Positions 44,802 to 54,323 are shown, counted from the first letter of the stretch. The stretch is 64,000 nt of DNA from Saccharothrix carnea (GCF_003014735.1 NZ_PYAX01000025.1:1-64000), one strand, 5' to 3'. The notes: generated by a model not told the origin, from the letters alone. Numbers and translations are program-made.

Positions 44802-46208
44802 CTACCGGAAGTTGGGCAGCTCGTCGCGAGTGATGACGTAACTGCTGGCGTACACCTTCTGCAGGTGGGTGACCGAGTTGTGCTGGGTCAGGAAGTGGGA
44901 GTTCCAGGTCATGAACCACAGCCAGCGGGTGTTGGTGGACTGCAGGCGGTCCGGGTCGGGGATCGGACCGTTCTCGTGCAGCGCTACCGGGACCTGTGAG
45001 CCGACGGCGTTGCGCGCGGCGTTGTACATGGCGTTCTGCGGGTCGTAGTTGCCGCTGCCGGCATAGGTGTCGGCGCCGCCGATGTCGACGTAGGACCTGC
45101 CCGGGTAGAAGGAGCCGTTCGGGCTGCCGTTCGTGCCGAACATCCAGATCAGGTTGTTCAGCCCTTTGGTCCGGGTCAGGTAGTCGTACATGTAGCGCCA
45201 GAGCCGCACGTACTGCGCGCCGCCTTCCTTGCTCCACCAGAACCAGGTGCCGCCGGCCTCGTGGAACGGGCGCCAGATCACCGCGGCGCCGATGTCCTCC
45301 AACCGTTGCAGGTTGGCCGCGGCGGCGTCCATGCGCTGGCGGAACGAGTTGTTCTCGGCCGTGCCGGAGGTGAGCACGGCGTTGATGGACACCGCCATCT
45401 GGCTGCCCTCGTAGGTGTCGGGCTTGGTCGGGGCGCCCATGTGGTAGGCGACCTCAGGGATGCCGCCGGAGTTCCACCAGGTGATGGCGCGGCCGACGTA
45501 GTCGGTGGTCGCCTGGTCCATGCCCCGCAGGGCGGGGAGTTTGCCGGTGTTGCGCTGCACGTAGTTCATCTCGTACTCGGGACCGCCGTTCCAAGTGGAC
45601 TCCTCCTGCCCGGAGATGATGTGGTTGCCGTACTGCGAGTGCAGGTAGCACAGGACCTTGCGCACCGCGGTGTTGGAGTTGGGGTTGACCGGGCTGACCG
45701 AGCACGTCGGGTCGGGCCCCGGACCGGTGCCGGCGCGCCACTGCTGGTTGGTCTGGCCGTTGCAGTTCCAGGGGTTGACCGAGGTACCGTTGGCCGTCGC
45801 GGCCCCGACCACGTCCAAGCAGAGCCCGGACTGGACCGCCGTCACGGAACCGTTGGCGTTGAGCCGGAACTTCTGGTTGGGCTGTCCGGTGCACTCCCGG
45901 ATCAGCAGCCGCGCGCCCGCGGTGGTGGAGCCGTTCTCCACGTCCAGGCAACGGGTGCCGCCGAAAGTGCGCAGGTCGCCGGACGAGGTGAAGTCCCACG
46001 ACTGGTTGGCCTGGCCGTTGCAGTCCCAGATCGCCACCGCCGACCCGGGCGTGGTGCTGTTGCCCACCACGTCCAGGCACCTGTTGGACGCCACGCTGAT
46101 CAGCGAAGCCGGTACCGCGACCGCCGGTACGGCGCTCAACGCGGCCAGTCCGGGCACGGTCAGGACGAGCGCCAGCAGCGCCCGCCCGATTCTTCCTGTC
46201 GGGAGCAT
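44802..46208 (-). CDS. Secreted CBM13-GH26 beta-mannanase
   Basis: 468 residues from the ATG after AAAGGAGATCC. Signal peptide about 1-33. CBM13 at about 34-165 with three repeats (CLDVVGNSTTPG, CLDVENGSTTAG, CLDVVGAATANG). GH26 from about 175: SQYGNHIISGQEESTWNGGP, acid/base Glu in IWRPFHEAGGTWFWW, nucleophile Glu in ALHENGPIPDPD. Clearly the more diverged of the three GH26 paralogues (TRTKGLNNLIWMFGTNGSPN instead of the common TNTKGL-NNLVWLHGYNGQPQ). CBM13 would direct it to different polysaccharide than the CBM2 enzyme. Divergent from a GH2 gene with which it shares a control region. Confidence 0.93.
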   Translation of the reverse strand: MLPTGRIGRALLALVLTVPGLAALSAVPAVAVPASLISVASNRCLDVVGNSTTPGSAVAIWDCNGQANQSWDFTSSGDLRTFGGTRCLDVENGSTTAGARLLIRECTGQPNQKFRLNANGSVTAVQSGLCLDVVGAATANGTSVNPWNCNGQTNQQWRAGTGPGPDPTCSVSPVNPNSNTAVRKVLCYLHSQYGNHIISGQEESTWNGGPEYEMNYVQRNTGKLPALRGMDQATTDYVGRAITWWNSGGIPEVAYHMGAPTKPDTYEGSQMAVSINAVLTSGTAENNSFRQRMDAAAANLQRLEDIGAAVIWRPFHEAGGTWFWWSKEGGAQYVRLWRYMYDYLTRTKGLNNLIWMFGTNGSPNGSFYPGRSYVDIGGADTYAGSGNYDPQNAMYNAARNAVGSQVPVALHENGPIPDPDRLQSTNTRWLWFMTWNSHFLTQHNSVTHLQKVYASSYVITRDELPNFR

Positions 46209-46628
46209 CGGATCTCCTTTGATCCATGGTGGCCGACGCCCTGGGAACACCGGTGGGCGGCGGGGGAAGTCGTCGGTCCAGCCCTCGGCCACGGGTACGC
46301 CGAGGACGATGTCGCTGCCGCCGCCGGCGTGGCCGGCGCGGAGAAAGCCCGTCCCGCCGGCGGTGTCGATGGGCGCGTCGTGCGCTGGGGCGAGGAGGGC
46401 GGATCCAGCAGGAGCGTAGTGGAGGAGCGGGTTAGTTTCAAGTTGGTACTAACATCTTGTTCCGCGTCGAAGTGTTGCGCTACGTTGCGCAAGTACCACG
46501 CCGGACGGGCGGGAGTGCGCTGTACCAACGCTCCTCGCCGTCCACCGGAGGCGGACGCGGTCGCCCCTCGCTCGTCTCTGGTCCCCTGCCGCCGTGTCGA
46601 CGACGACACGCGCACCCTGGAGGCTTAC
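46209..46628. other. 420-base divergent control region of GH26 and GH2 genes
   Basis: Contains the inverted repeat GTTAGT-N11-ACTAAC (46431-46453) and a TTGCGC-tacg-TTGCGCAA cluster near 46474. TTGAAA and TACGCT, 17 bp apart on the minus strand just left of the repeat, could be the GH26 promoter. No supported gene; the open frame through it is a shadow. Confidence 0.55.
46431..46453. promoter_or_regulatory. Inverted repeat GTTAGT...ACTAAC, candidate operator
   Basis: Six-base arms with an 11-bp centre, AT-rich in a GC-rich setting, between divergent hydrolase genes. The arms resemble the GTTAAT/ATTAAC elements before the GH5 and GH134 genes, so one regulator may bind all three sites. Confidence 0.45.
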
Positions 46629-49445
46629 GTGGAGATCAACCGACGCAACTTCTTGGAGTTGGGTGCGACCGGGATCGGAGTGGCGAGCCTGTCCGCTTTG
46701 GGTGTGAGTGCGCTGGGTGTGCCGGCAGCCGCCGCGCCCGCGGGTGCCGCCACCGAGACCCTGCTGCTGACCGGATCCGACGCGGACAACACGGTCCCCT
46801 GGGACTTCCAGGTGACCGAGGGTCGCAACGCCGGGGTGTGGCGCACGATCCCGACGCCGTCGAACTGGGAGTGCCACGGCTTCGGCACCTACCAGTGGGG
46901 CTGGAACCTGCGGCCCAACGAGAAAGGCCTGTACCGGCGGCGTTTCACCCCACCGTCGACGTGGTCGGGTAGGCGGATCTTCGTGGTGTTCGAGGGTTCG
47001 ATGACCGACACCGAGGTGCGGATCAACGGCACCCTGGCCGGTCCGATCCACCAGGGCGGGTTCTACCGGTTCCGCTACGACGTCACGTCGTCGGTGCGGT
47101 TGGGGCAGGAGAACCTGCTGGAGGTCACGGTCAGCCGGGACTCGGCGAACAACTCGGTCAACGACGCCGAACGCCGCGGCGACTACTGGAACTTCAGCGG
47201 CATCTACCGGCCCGTGTCGCTCCAGGCGTTCCCGGCCTCGCGGATCGACCGGGTCGCGATCGACGCCAAGCACACCGGCGCGTTCCGGGTGGACGTGCAC
47301 CTGGCCGGGGTGAGCGCGGCCGGCCGGGTGGTCGGACAGCTCCGCCGACTCGACGGCACGGCGGTCGGTGGCCCGTTCTCGGTGGCGGTCTCGTCGGGTG
47401 CGACGACGGCGACGCTGACCACGTCGGTGTCCTCGCCGCAGACGTGGACCGCGGAGACGCCGAACCTGTACCTGGTCGACGTGCAGCTCACGGACAGCGG
47501 CGGCACGCCCCTGCACGGGACGACCGAGCGGTTCGGATTCCGCACGGTGGAAGTGCGCGCCGGGGACGGCGTGTACGTCAACGGGTCGAAGGTCATCCTC
47601 AAGGGCACCAACCGGCACACGTTCTGGCCGACCCTGGGTCGCGCGTCCAGCCCGCGCATGGCGCGCACGGACATCCTCCTCATGAAGGAGATGAACAACA
47701 ACGCCGTCCGCATGTCGCACTACCCGCCGGACACGTTCTTCCTCGACCTGTGCGACGAGCTCGGCCTGTACGTGATCGACGAGCTGGCCGGTTGGCAGAA
47801 GCGCTACGACGAGAACGTGGGCGCTCCGCTGGTCGCCTCCATGGTGACGCGGGACGTCAACCACCCGTCGATCGTGATGTGGGCCAACGGCAATGAGGGC
47901 GGCTGGAACACCGCTCTGGACGACGACTACGCCCGCTACGACCCGCAGCGTCGTCCGGTGATCCACCCGTGGGCCACGTTCAGCGGGATCAACACCGACC
48001 ACTACGAGACCTACGACAGCACCCGGAACATCCTCAACGGCTCGGCGATCCACCTGCCGACCGAGTTCCTGCACGCGCTCTACGACGGCGGCGCGGGTGC
48101 GGGACTGAACGACTACTGGGCGTTGCTGGGTGCGGGCGCGCGCCGGGCGGGTGGTTTCATCTGGGCGTTCGTGGACGAAGGGCTCCGCCGTGACGACCGG
48201 GGCGGTGTCATCGACACCACCGGCAACTCCGGCCCGGACGGCATCCTCGGCCCGTTCCGCGAGAAGGAAGCGTCCTTCTACACCATCCGCGACATCTGGT
48301 CGCCGGTCCAGCTCGCCAACCCCGGCTACTACACCACCACGTTCCCCACGGGCTTCGACGGCCGGGTCAACGTCGTCAACCGCTACGACCACACCAACCT
48401 GCAAGGCTGCCGGTTCAGCTGGCAGCTGCTCAGGCAAGCCGCACCGGGCGCGTCGAGCACCGCGCCGACCGTGATCGCACAGGGCGCCGTCGCCGGTCCG
48501 AACACCGCGCCGGGGGCCACCGGCTCGGTCGCCCTCGGGCTACCCGGCACGTGGGCGGACGCCGACACGGTGCGGGTCGACGTCCTGGACCCCACCGGCC
48601 GCACGATCGGCACCTGGAGCTGGCGGATCAAGAAGGCGGTCGACCTCGCGCGGCGCATCGTGGTCCCCGCCTCGGGCACCACGTCCGTCACGGAGGACAG
48701 CAACAGCGTGACCATGACCGCGAACGGCACCGCCGTCACGATCGCCAAGTCGTCCGGCAGGCTGTCCCGCGTCAACCGCAACGGGACCGCGGTGTCGCTC
48801 ACCAACGGCCCCGCCATGGCCGTGGGTTCGGCGGCGCTGACCGGCATCTCGCACTTCCGCGACGGCACCGGCCACGTCGTGCAGGCCACCTACAGCGGCG
48901 ACCTCGACCAGGTGCGCTGGCGGCTGGACTCCAACGGGTGGCTGCGCCTGGAGTACCGCTACACCCGCACCGGCCCGCACGACTTCCTCGGCGTGAACCT
49001 CGACTACCCCGAGAACCGCGTCCTGGGCATGACCTGGCTGGGCGACGGCCCGTACCGGGTCTGGAAGAACCGGATGCGCGGCGTGCACCACGGTGTCTGG
49101 ACCAAGGACTACAACCGCACCGCCACCGGCGCGAGCGCCTGGCAGTACCCGGAGTTCAAGGGCTACCACGCCAACACCTACTGGGCCGCCCTGCGCACCA
49201 CCGAAGGCACCATCACCCTCGTGTCCGAGCAGGAGAACCTGTTCCTGCGCCTGTTCACCCCCGATGTCGGCGCCAGTCCGATGAGCGCCACCGCGCCGTT
49301 CCCCGGCGGCGGGATCTCGCTGCTCGACGCCATCCCCGCCATCGGCAACAAGTTCCACACGGCCGACACCCTGGGCCCGAAAGGACAACGGACCACGGCC
49401 ACCGGCCAGTACAACCGGACCGTCCACTTCCGCTTCACCGCCTGA
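46629..49445 (+). CDS. Tat-exported GH2 beta-glycosidase (galactosidase/mannosidase class)
   Basis: 938 residues from a GTG with TGGAGG five bases upstream. A twin-arginine signal is clear (MEINRRNFLELGATGIGVAS). GH2 sugar-binding domain (WDFQVTEG...FVVFEGSMTDTEVRINGTLAG), Ig-like domain, TIM barrel with MNNNAVRMSHYPPDTFFLDL, acid/base Glu423 in WANGNEGGW and probable nucleophile Glu479 in PTEFLHALYDGGAG. The C-terminal beta-sandwich ends in a sugar-binding-like domain. The subgroup has no settled specificity; the mannanase neighbours suggest it trims beta-linked manno- or galacto-oligosaccharides outside the cytoplasm. Divergent from one GH26 and just upstream of another. Confidence 0.85.
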   Translation: MEINRRNFLELGATGIGVASLSALGVSALGVPAAAAPAGAATETLLLTGSDADNTVPWDFQVTEGRNAGVWRTIPTPSNWECHGFGTYQWGWNLRPNEKGLYRRRFTPPSTWSGRRIFVVFEGSMTDTEVRINGTLAGPIHQGGFYRFRYDVTSSVRLGQENLLEVTVSRDSANNSVNDAERRGDYWNFSGIYRPVSLQAFPASRIDRVAIDAKHTGAFRVDVHLAGVSAAGRVVGQLRRLDGTAVGGPFSVAVSSGATTATLTTSVSSPQTWTAETPNLYLVDVQLTDSGGTPLHGTTERFGFRTVEVRAGDGVYVNGSKVILKGTNRHTFWPTLGRASSPRMARTDILLMKEMNNNAVRMSHYPPDTFFLDLCDELGLYVIDELAGWQKRYDENVGAPLVASMVTRDVNHPSIVMWANGNEGGWNTALDDDYARYDPQRRPVIHPWATFSGINTDHYETYDSTRNILNGSAIHLPTEFLHALYDGGAGAGLNDYWALLGAGARRAGGFIWAFVDEGLRRDDRGGVIDTTGNSGPDGILGPFREKEASFYTIRDIWSPVQLANPGYYTTTFPTGFDGRVNVVNRYDHTNLQGCRFSWQLLRQAAPGASSTAPTVIAQGAVAGPNTAPGATGSVALGLPGTWADADTVRVDVLDPTGRTIGTWSWRIKKAVDLARRIVVPASGTTSVTEDSNSVTMTANGTAVTIAKSSGRLSRVNRNGTAVSLTNGPAMAVGSAALTGISHFRDGTGHVVQATYSGDLDQVRWRLDSNGWLRLEYRYTRTGPHDFLGVNLDYPENRVLGMTWLGDGPYRVWKNRMRGVHHGVWTKDYNRTATGASAWQYPEFKGYHANTYWAALRTTEGTITLVSEQENLFLRLFTPDVGASPMSATAPFPGGGISLLDAIPAIGNKFHTADTLGPKGQRTTATGQYNRTVHFRFTA

Positions 49446-49554
49446 CCCGGCGCACCGGCCGGTCGGCGGGGACGCCACCGCGTCTCTGCCCACCGGACTG
49501 CACCTCGAAGCTCGCTCTCGTCTTCACCCCTCCGCATTGATCAAAGGAGATCGG

Positions 49555-50961
49555 ATGCGCACCCTACGACGCACGGGCAGAGCCCTGCTCGCCCTCGCGC
49601 TTTCCCTGCCGGCGCTCACCCTGGTCGCAGGTCCGGCCACCGCCGCGCCCGCTCCGCTGGTCGGCGTGGCCTCGAACCGCTGCCTGGACGTGGTCGGTGG
49701 GTCGAGTGCCGATGGCGCGCTGGTGGACATCTGGGACTGCAACGGTCAGTCGAACCAGGGTTGGGAGTTCTCCGCGGCCGGTGAGCTGCGGGTCTTCAAC
49801 GGTGGTCGGTGCCTGGACGTGCCGAACTCCGCCACCGCGCCCGGTACCCGTCTCGCGATCTGGTCCTGCACCGGTGGCGCGAACCAGAAGTTCCGGCTGA
49901 ACTCGAACGGCAGCATCACCGCCACGCAGTCCGGGTTGTGCCTGGACGTGGTCAACCAGGGCACCGCGAACGGCACCGCGGTCGCCCTCTGGAACTGCAA
50001 CGGCCAGACCAACCAGCAGTGGCGCGCCGGCACGGGGCCGGGCCCCGGGCCGACCTGCTCGGTGAACCCGGTCAACCCCAACGCCACCGCGCAGGCCCGC
50101 AAGCTGCTGTGCTACGTCTACTCGCAGTACGGCAACCACATCCTGTCCGGTCAGCAGGAGTCGACCTGGATCGGCGGCCCGGACTACGAGATCAACCACA
50201 TCCGCAACAACACGGGCAAGTACCCGGCGATCCGGGCGTTGGACTACGGCGACTCGAAGGACTACGCCTCCCGTGCGATCGCGTGGTGGAACGCGGGCGG
50301 TATCCCGATGGTCGGCTACCACATGGGCGCCCCCACGCATCCCGACACCTATGAGGGCACCCAGCAGACCGTGTCCATCAACGCGGTCCTGACGCCGGGC
50401 ACGGCCCAGTACAACTCGTTCATCCAGCGGCTCGACGGCGCGGCGGCCTCGTTGCAGCAGCTGGAGAACGCGGGCGCGGCGGTGATCTGGCGGCCGTTCC
50501 ACGAGGCCGGTGGCACGTGGTTCTGGTGGAGCAAGGAGGGCGGCGCGCAGTACAACCGGCTGTGGCGCTTCATGTTCAACTACTTCACCAACACCAAGGG
50601 CTTGAACAACCTCGTCTGGTTGCACGGCTACAACGGTCAGCCGCAGGCGTCGTTCTACCCGGGCAAGTCGGTGGTGGACATCGGCGGCGCGGACACGTAC
50701 GCGGGCAATGGCAACTACGACCCGCTCAACGCGATGTACAACTCGGTGCGCAACATCGTCGGCTCCACGCTGCCGATCGCGCTGCACGAGAACGGCCCGA
50801 TCCCGGACCCGGACCGGTTGCAGTCCACCGGTACGCGGTGGGTGCTGTTCGGAACGTGGCACGGCAACCACCTGACCGTCAGCAACTCCATCGCCCACCT
50901 GCAGAAGGTCTACAACCACAGCTACGTCGTCACCCGCGACGAGCTGCCCAACCTGAAGTAG
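49555..50961 (+). CDS. Secreted CBM13-GH26 beta-mannanase (recent duplicate)
   Basis: 468 residues from the ATG at 49555, with the same GATCAAAGGAGATC leader as the other CBM13-GH26 gene. Signal peptide about 1-32, CBM13 about 33-160 (CLDVVGGSSADG, CLDVPNSATAPG, CLDVVNQGTANG), short GPGPGP linker, GH26 from about 170. Acid/base Glu317 in IWRPFHEAGG, nucleophile Glu412 in ALHENGPIPD. The catalytic half is about 97 percent identical in DNA to the CBM2-linked gene at 43232, while the binding module matches the gene at 44802. It thus looks like a module chimera or product of gene conversion. Follows the GH2 gene by 109 bases. Confidence 0.93.
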   Translation: MRTLRRTGRALLALALSLPALTLVAGPATAAPAPLVGVASNRCLDVVGGSSADGALVDIWDCNGQSNQGWEFSAAGELRVFNGGRCLDVPNSATAPGTRLAIWSCTGGANQKFRLNSNGSITATQSGLCLDVVNQGTANGTAVALWNCNGQTNQQWRAGTGPGPGPTCSVNPVNPNATAQARKLLCYVYSQYGNHILSGQQESTWIGGPDYEINHIRNNTGKYPAIRALDYGDSKDYASRAIAWWNAGGIPMVGYHMGAPTHPDTYEGTQQTVSINAVLTPGTAQYNSFIQRLDGAAASLQQLENAGAAVIWRPFHEAGGTWFWWSKEGGAQYNRLWRFMFNYFTNTKGLNNLVWLHGYNGQPQASFYPGKSVVDIGGADTYAGNGNYDPLNAMYNSVRNIVGSTLPIALHENGPIPDPDRLQSTGTRWVLFGTWHGNHLTVSNSIAHLQKVYNHSYVVTRDELPNLK

Positions 50962-50964
50962 TGC

Positions 50965-51017
50965 CACGACCGGCCGGTGTCGCCCGTCGACCAGACGGGC
51001 GACACCGGCCGGTCGTG
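50965..51017. terminator. Very strong bidirectional terminator
   Basis: A perfect 24-bp inverted repeat (50965-50988 with 50994-51017) with a 5-base loop, starting 4 bases after the GH26 stop and shared with the convergent SARP gene. Confidence 0.9.
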
Positions 51018-51124
51018 CGACTCGTCGGCTCCGATCCGCCACAGCGAGACGTTGGTCGTCTCGCTGTTCTACTCGGTGTCGGCGGCTGGTATCCGGGCAC
51101 AGCAGACGGTGGACGCGTTGGCCG

Positions 51125-53962
51125 TCATGGTCTCCGCGCCTCGGCCGTGTCCGGCTGCCCGGCCGGCGCCGCGTCGAGGTCGGCGAGTTGTCGTCGCACG
51201 CGCTCGGCGTCGGTGTGGCGGCCCTGCTGTCGGTAGAGGTCCAGCGCTTCCTGCCAGACGGCGGAGGCCCGGATGTGGTCGCCGAGGGCGCTGTAGGGGT
51301 GGCCGAGGTTGTTCAGGGTGTCGGCGGCCTCGGTGGTGTTGCCGACGGTGCGGTACAGGGCCAGCGCCTGCTCGTAGTGCTCGATGGCCCGGTGGTGGTG
51401 GCCGGTGTGGTGCTCGATCCAGCCGAAGCTGTCCAAGGTGTCCGCCTCGCCATCGGGGTCCTCGTGGCGGCGGTAGAGGTCGAGGGCGGCCTGGCAGTGC
51501 TTGCGGGCGTAGTCGTACTCGCCGACTCGGGCGGCGTGCCAGCCGACCATGTTGAGCGCGGTGGCTTCCCACACCGGTTGGTCGAGGGCGCGGAAGAGGT
51601 CCAGCGCGTGCTGGGCGTGCTCCAGGGCCTTGTGGTCGTCGCCGTGCTGCTCCCAGGCCCAGGTGAGGGCGTGCTGGGTGTGGGCCTGCTGGGTGAGGTC
51701 GTGGTGCTGCCGGGCGAGGTCGAGGGCCTGGTGCAGGTTGGTGATGGCGAAGTCGTGCCGCTCCAGTTCGGCGAGGGCGTGGCCGAGGAGGCGGTGGGCG
51801 AGGATTCGGGCGCCGGGGTCGGGCAGGTGGGTGGCGGCGTCGGCCGCGGCCTGCCACACGGCGAGGTCGTCGTGGATGTGCCCGCGCAGGCGGTGGAAGG
51901 AGGCCAGGGCCCAGGCGATCTGCCACACGGTCCGGTGGCGGTGGCGGGTGGCGGCGGCGTGCTGGACGGCCAGGAGGTGGAGGTGGTGCGCGTCCATCCA
52001 GGCCAGCGCGGCGGCGCGGTCGGGCAACGGGTGGGGGTGGGTTCCGGGAGCGGGCGGGTCGAGTCCGATCGGTGGGCGGTGGGGGTTCAGGAGTCGTTCG
52101 GCGGTGTGGGCGGTGTGCAGGTAGAAGTCCGTCAACCGATCCAGCGCGGCCTCCCGCTCCGGCTCGGGCAGGTGGTCGTCGGCGGTGGTGGCGTAGGCCC
52201 GGACCAGGTCGTGCATCGCGTAGCGGCCGTGCGGGTGCCGGTCGAGCAGCGAGTGGTCCTCCAGGACGCGCAGCGCCCTGCGCGCCTCGGCCGTGGTCAA
52301 CCCGGTGAGGGAGACGGCGGCGGGCAGGTCGATGTCGGGGCCGGGCGCCATCCCCAGCAGCACGAACACCGTGCGCTGCCGCGTGGTGAGGTGGTGCAGG
52401 GACCAGGACAGCACGGCGGGCAGGCTGGCGGTGACGTCGGTCTCGTGGTCGAGCATGTCCAGGCCCGGCTCGTGCAGTTCCGCGGCCAGCTCGGCCAGTG
52501 GGAGCCGCGGGCGGGTGGCGGCGTGCCGCGCGGTGATCGCCAGAGCCAGGGGGTGCCGACCGCACAGCCCGACCAGCTCGTCGACGGCGTCGGGTTCGGC
52601 GTCGGTGCGGTGCTCGCCCAGGCGTGACGCCAGCAGGGCACGGGATTCGACGGGGGAGAGGACGCCCAAGGGCAGGTGGTGCGCACCGTGCCGATCCATC
52701 AACGACGGCAGGCTGGTGCGGCTGGTGACCAGCACGGTGCACGTGGGGCTGCCCGGGAGCAACGGCACGACCTGGTCGGCGGTGGCGGCGTTGTCCAGCA
52801 GCACCAGCACCCGTCGCCCGGCCATGAGGCTGCGGTACAGGGTGCCCGGGTCCGACTGGGCCCGGTCGGGGGTGACGCCCAGGGCGGCGAGGAAGCCGCG
52901 CAGCGCGTCGGTCGGGTCGACCGGGTCTCCGGTGGGGCTGAACCCGCGCAGGTCCACGAACAGCTGCCCGTCCGGGAACCGGTGCAGGTTGCGGTGCGCC
53001 CAGGACAGCGCGAGCCAGGTCTTGCCGATCCCGCCCACACCACCGATCGCCGAGATCGCCACCGGTCCGGTCGCCGGCACCCCTGCCGCGGCGCTCTCCT
53101 CGTGCGGTGCCGTGAGCAGGACGCGGTCGAGTTCGGCCAGTTCGGGGACGCGGCCGGTGAACGGCCTGGGCGCGGTGGGCAGCTGGCGGGGTATCACCGG
53201 TTGGCGGTCCGCCTCGGGAGCGGTCAGGGCGAGGTCCGCGGTCAGGATCTGCTGGTGGAGCTGCCGCAGCTCCGGTCCGGGCTCGGTGCCCAGTTCCTCG
53301 GCCAGGCGGGTGCGCAGTTGCCGGTACTGGTCCAGGGCCTCGGCCTGACGCCCGGCGCGGTAGAGCGCGAGCATGAACTGGGCGGCCACGTGTTCGTTCA
53401 TCGGGTGCGCGGCGGCGCGATCGGTGAGTTCGGGTAGCAGCACGGAGTGCCGCCCGAGCCGCAGGGCCAGGTCCAGGCGGTCGACGTCGGCGGCGAACCG
53501 CTCCCGCTCCAGCCCGTTGCGCACCGCGGTGGTCCACGGTGTGTCCAGTCCCAGCAGTGCCTCGCCCCGCCACAAACCCGAGGCTTGCTCGGCCAGTTCG
53601 AGGGCGCGGGCGTGGTCCGTCTCGGTGCGTGCGAGGGCGACCAGCCGGCGGAACCGGTGCACGTCCACCGCGTCCTCGTCGACGACCATCTCGTACCCGT
53701 TCGCCCGGCGCACGATGGTGGCCTGGCGGGTGGCGCGCAGGGCCCGGCGCAGGCGCGACAGGTAGCCGTAGAGGGTGTCCCGGCCGCCGGGCGGTACCCG
53801 GTCGCCCCACGCCCGGTCGAGCAGTTGGTCGGTGGACAGCCACTGGTTGGCCTCGATCAGCAGCACCGCCAGCACGCACCGCTGCCGGGCGTGGCCCAGG
53901 TCGACCGATCGCTCGCCGATCCTCGCCTGCACCGGACCCAACACGCGGAATTCCACCGCCAC
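51125..53962 (-). CDS. SARP-type regulator with NB-ARC and TPR domains (AfsR/DnrI/RedD family)
   Basis: 945 residues from a GTG preceded by GAGGGGGG. OmpR-like winged HTH at about 1-95 (LAVLLIEANQWLSTDQLLDR, DTLYGYLSRLRRALR), bacterial transcriptional activation domain about 100-245 (WRGEALLGLDTPW, QFMLALYRAGRQAEALDQYR, LGTEPGPELRQLHQQIL), NB-ARC ATPase about 270-560 with P-loop GGVGGIGKTWLA, LVLLDN Walker B and RHPLALAI, then about 380 residues of TPR repeats (HALTWAWEQHGDDHKALEHA, SFGWIEHHTGHHHRAIEHYE). Such proteins activate antibiotic clusters. It is divergent from the thiopeptide precursor genes and is their likely pathway-specific activator. Confidence 0.93.
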   Translation of the reverse strand: MAVEFRVLGPVQARIGERSVDLGHARQRCVLAVLLIEANQWLSTDQLLDRAWGDRVPPGGRDTLYGYLSRLRRALRATRQATIVRRANGYEMVVDEDAVDVHRFRRLVALARTETDHARALELAEQASGLWRGEALLGLDTPWTTAVRNGLERERFAADVDRLDLALRLGRHSVLLPELTDRAAAHPMNEHVAAQFMLALYRAGRQAEALDQYRQLRTRLAEELGTEPGPELRQLHQQILTADLALTAPEADRQPVIPRQLPTAPRPFTGRVPELAELDRVLLTAPHEESAAAGVPATGPVAISAIGGVGGIGKTWLALSWAHRNLHRFPDGQLFVDLRGFSPTGDPVDPTDALRGFLAALGVTPDRAQSDPGTLYRSLMAGRRVLVLLDNAATADQVVPLLPGSPTCTVLVTSRTSLPSLMDRHGAHHLPLGVLSPVESRALLASRLGEHRTDAEPDAVDELVGLCGRHPLALAITARHAATRPRLPLAELAAELHEPGLDMLDHETDVTASLPAVLSWSLHHLTTRQRTVFVLLGMAPGPDIDLPAAVSLTGLTTAEARRALRVLEDHSLLDRHPHGRYAMHDLVRAYATTADDHLPEPEREAALDRLTDFYLHTAHTAERLLNPHRPPIGLDPPAPGTHPHPLPDRAAALAWMDAHHLHLLAVQHAAATRHRHRTVWQIAWALASFHRLRGHIHDDLAVWQAAADAATHLPDPGARILAHRLLGHALAELERHDFAITNLHQALDLARQHHDLTQQAHTQHALTWAWEQHGDDHKALEHAQHALDLFRALDQPVWEATALNMVGWHAARVGEYDYARKHCQAALDLYRRHEDPDGEADTLDSFGWIEHHTGHHHRAIEHYEQALALYRTVGNTTEAADTLNNLGHPYSALGDHIRASAVWQEALDLYRQQGRHTDAERVRRQLADLDAAPAGQPDTAEARRP

Positions 53963-54323
53963 CGCGAAACCCCCCTCGACGACCGACCCCTCTGTACCGG
54001 TCTAGCAGGGGCGTTCGGCGGTTGCAGGTTTCCCGCAGGTTTTCGTTCGTTCGGTCGAGCAGGGTGGAGGACGTGGCGGTGGAGGTGAACGGGACACCCG
54101 GTTCCACGACTGCTCGGGCAGCGGACCGGTGCTCGATCCGGCCAACTGCTGGCTGGTGTCGGTGCTGGTGCCGGACGCCGGGCACTACCTGGAGAACCTG
54201 TCGAAGCAGCTGACCGGTACGCCCGGTGCACGCCATCGCCCGATCAAGCGGCCTGCCGGCCAGGTGTGCGGAATCGGCTGCCTACAAAGAGCAAAACCCA
54301 CTTCGGCTGAACGGGAGTTCGTC
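53963..54323. other. 361-base control region between SARP and precursor genes
   Basis: Contains direct repeats 11 bp apart (54024-54042) and a TACAAA box about 40 bases before the first precursor. A frame before the first precursor (LDPANCWLVSVLVPDAGHYL, ENLSKQLTG) looks protein-like but lacks a start and a family and may be a fossil. Confidence 0.5.
54024..54042. promoter_or_regulatory. GCAGGTTT direct repeats, possible SARP site
   Basis: GCAGGTTT at 54024-54031 and again at 54035-54042, exactly 11 bp apart, matches the one-helical-turn repeat spacing of SARP heptamer boxes. It lies 62 bases before the SARP start and about 280 before the first precursor, so autoregulation is the closer reading. 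Confidence 0.4.

Noticed and set aside
45261-46628. N-terminal extension of the second GH2 protein
   Set aside because: It is antisense to the CBM13-GH26 gene; a Tat signal begins at the GTG at 46629.
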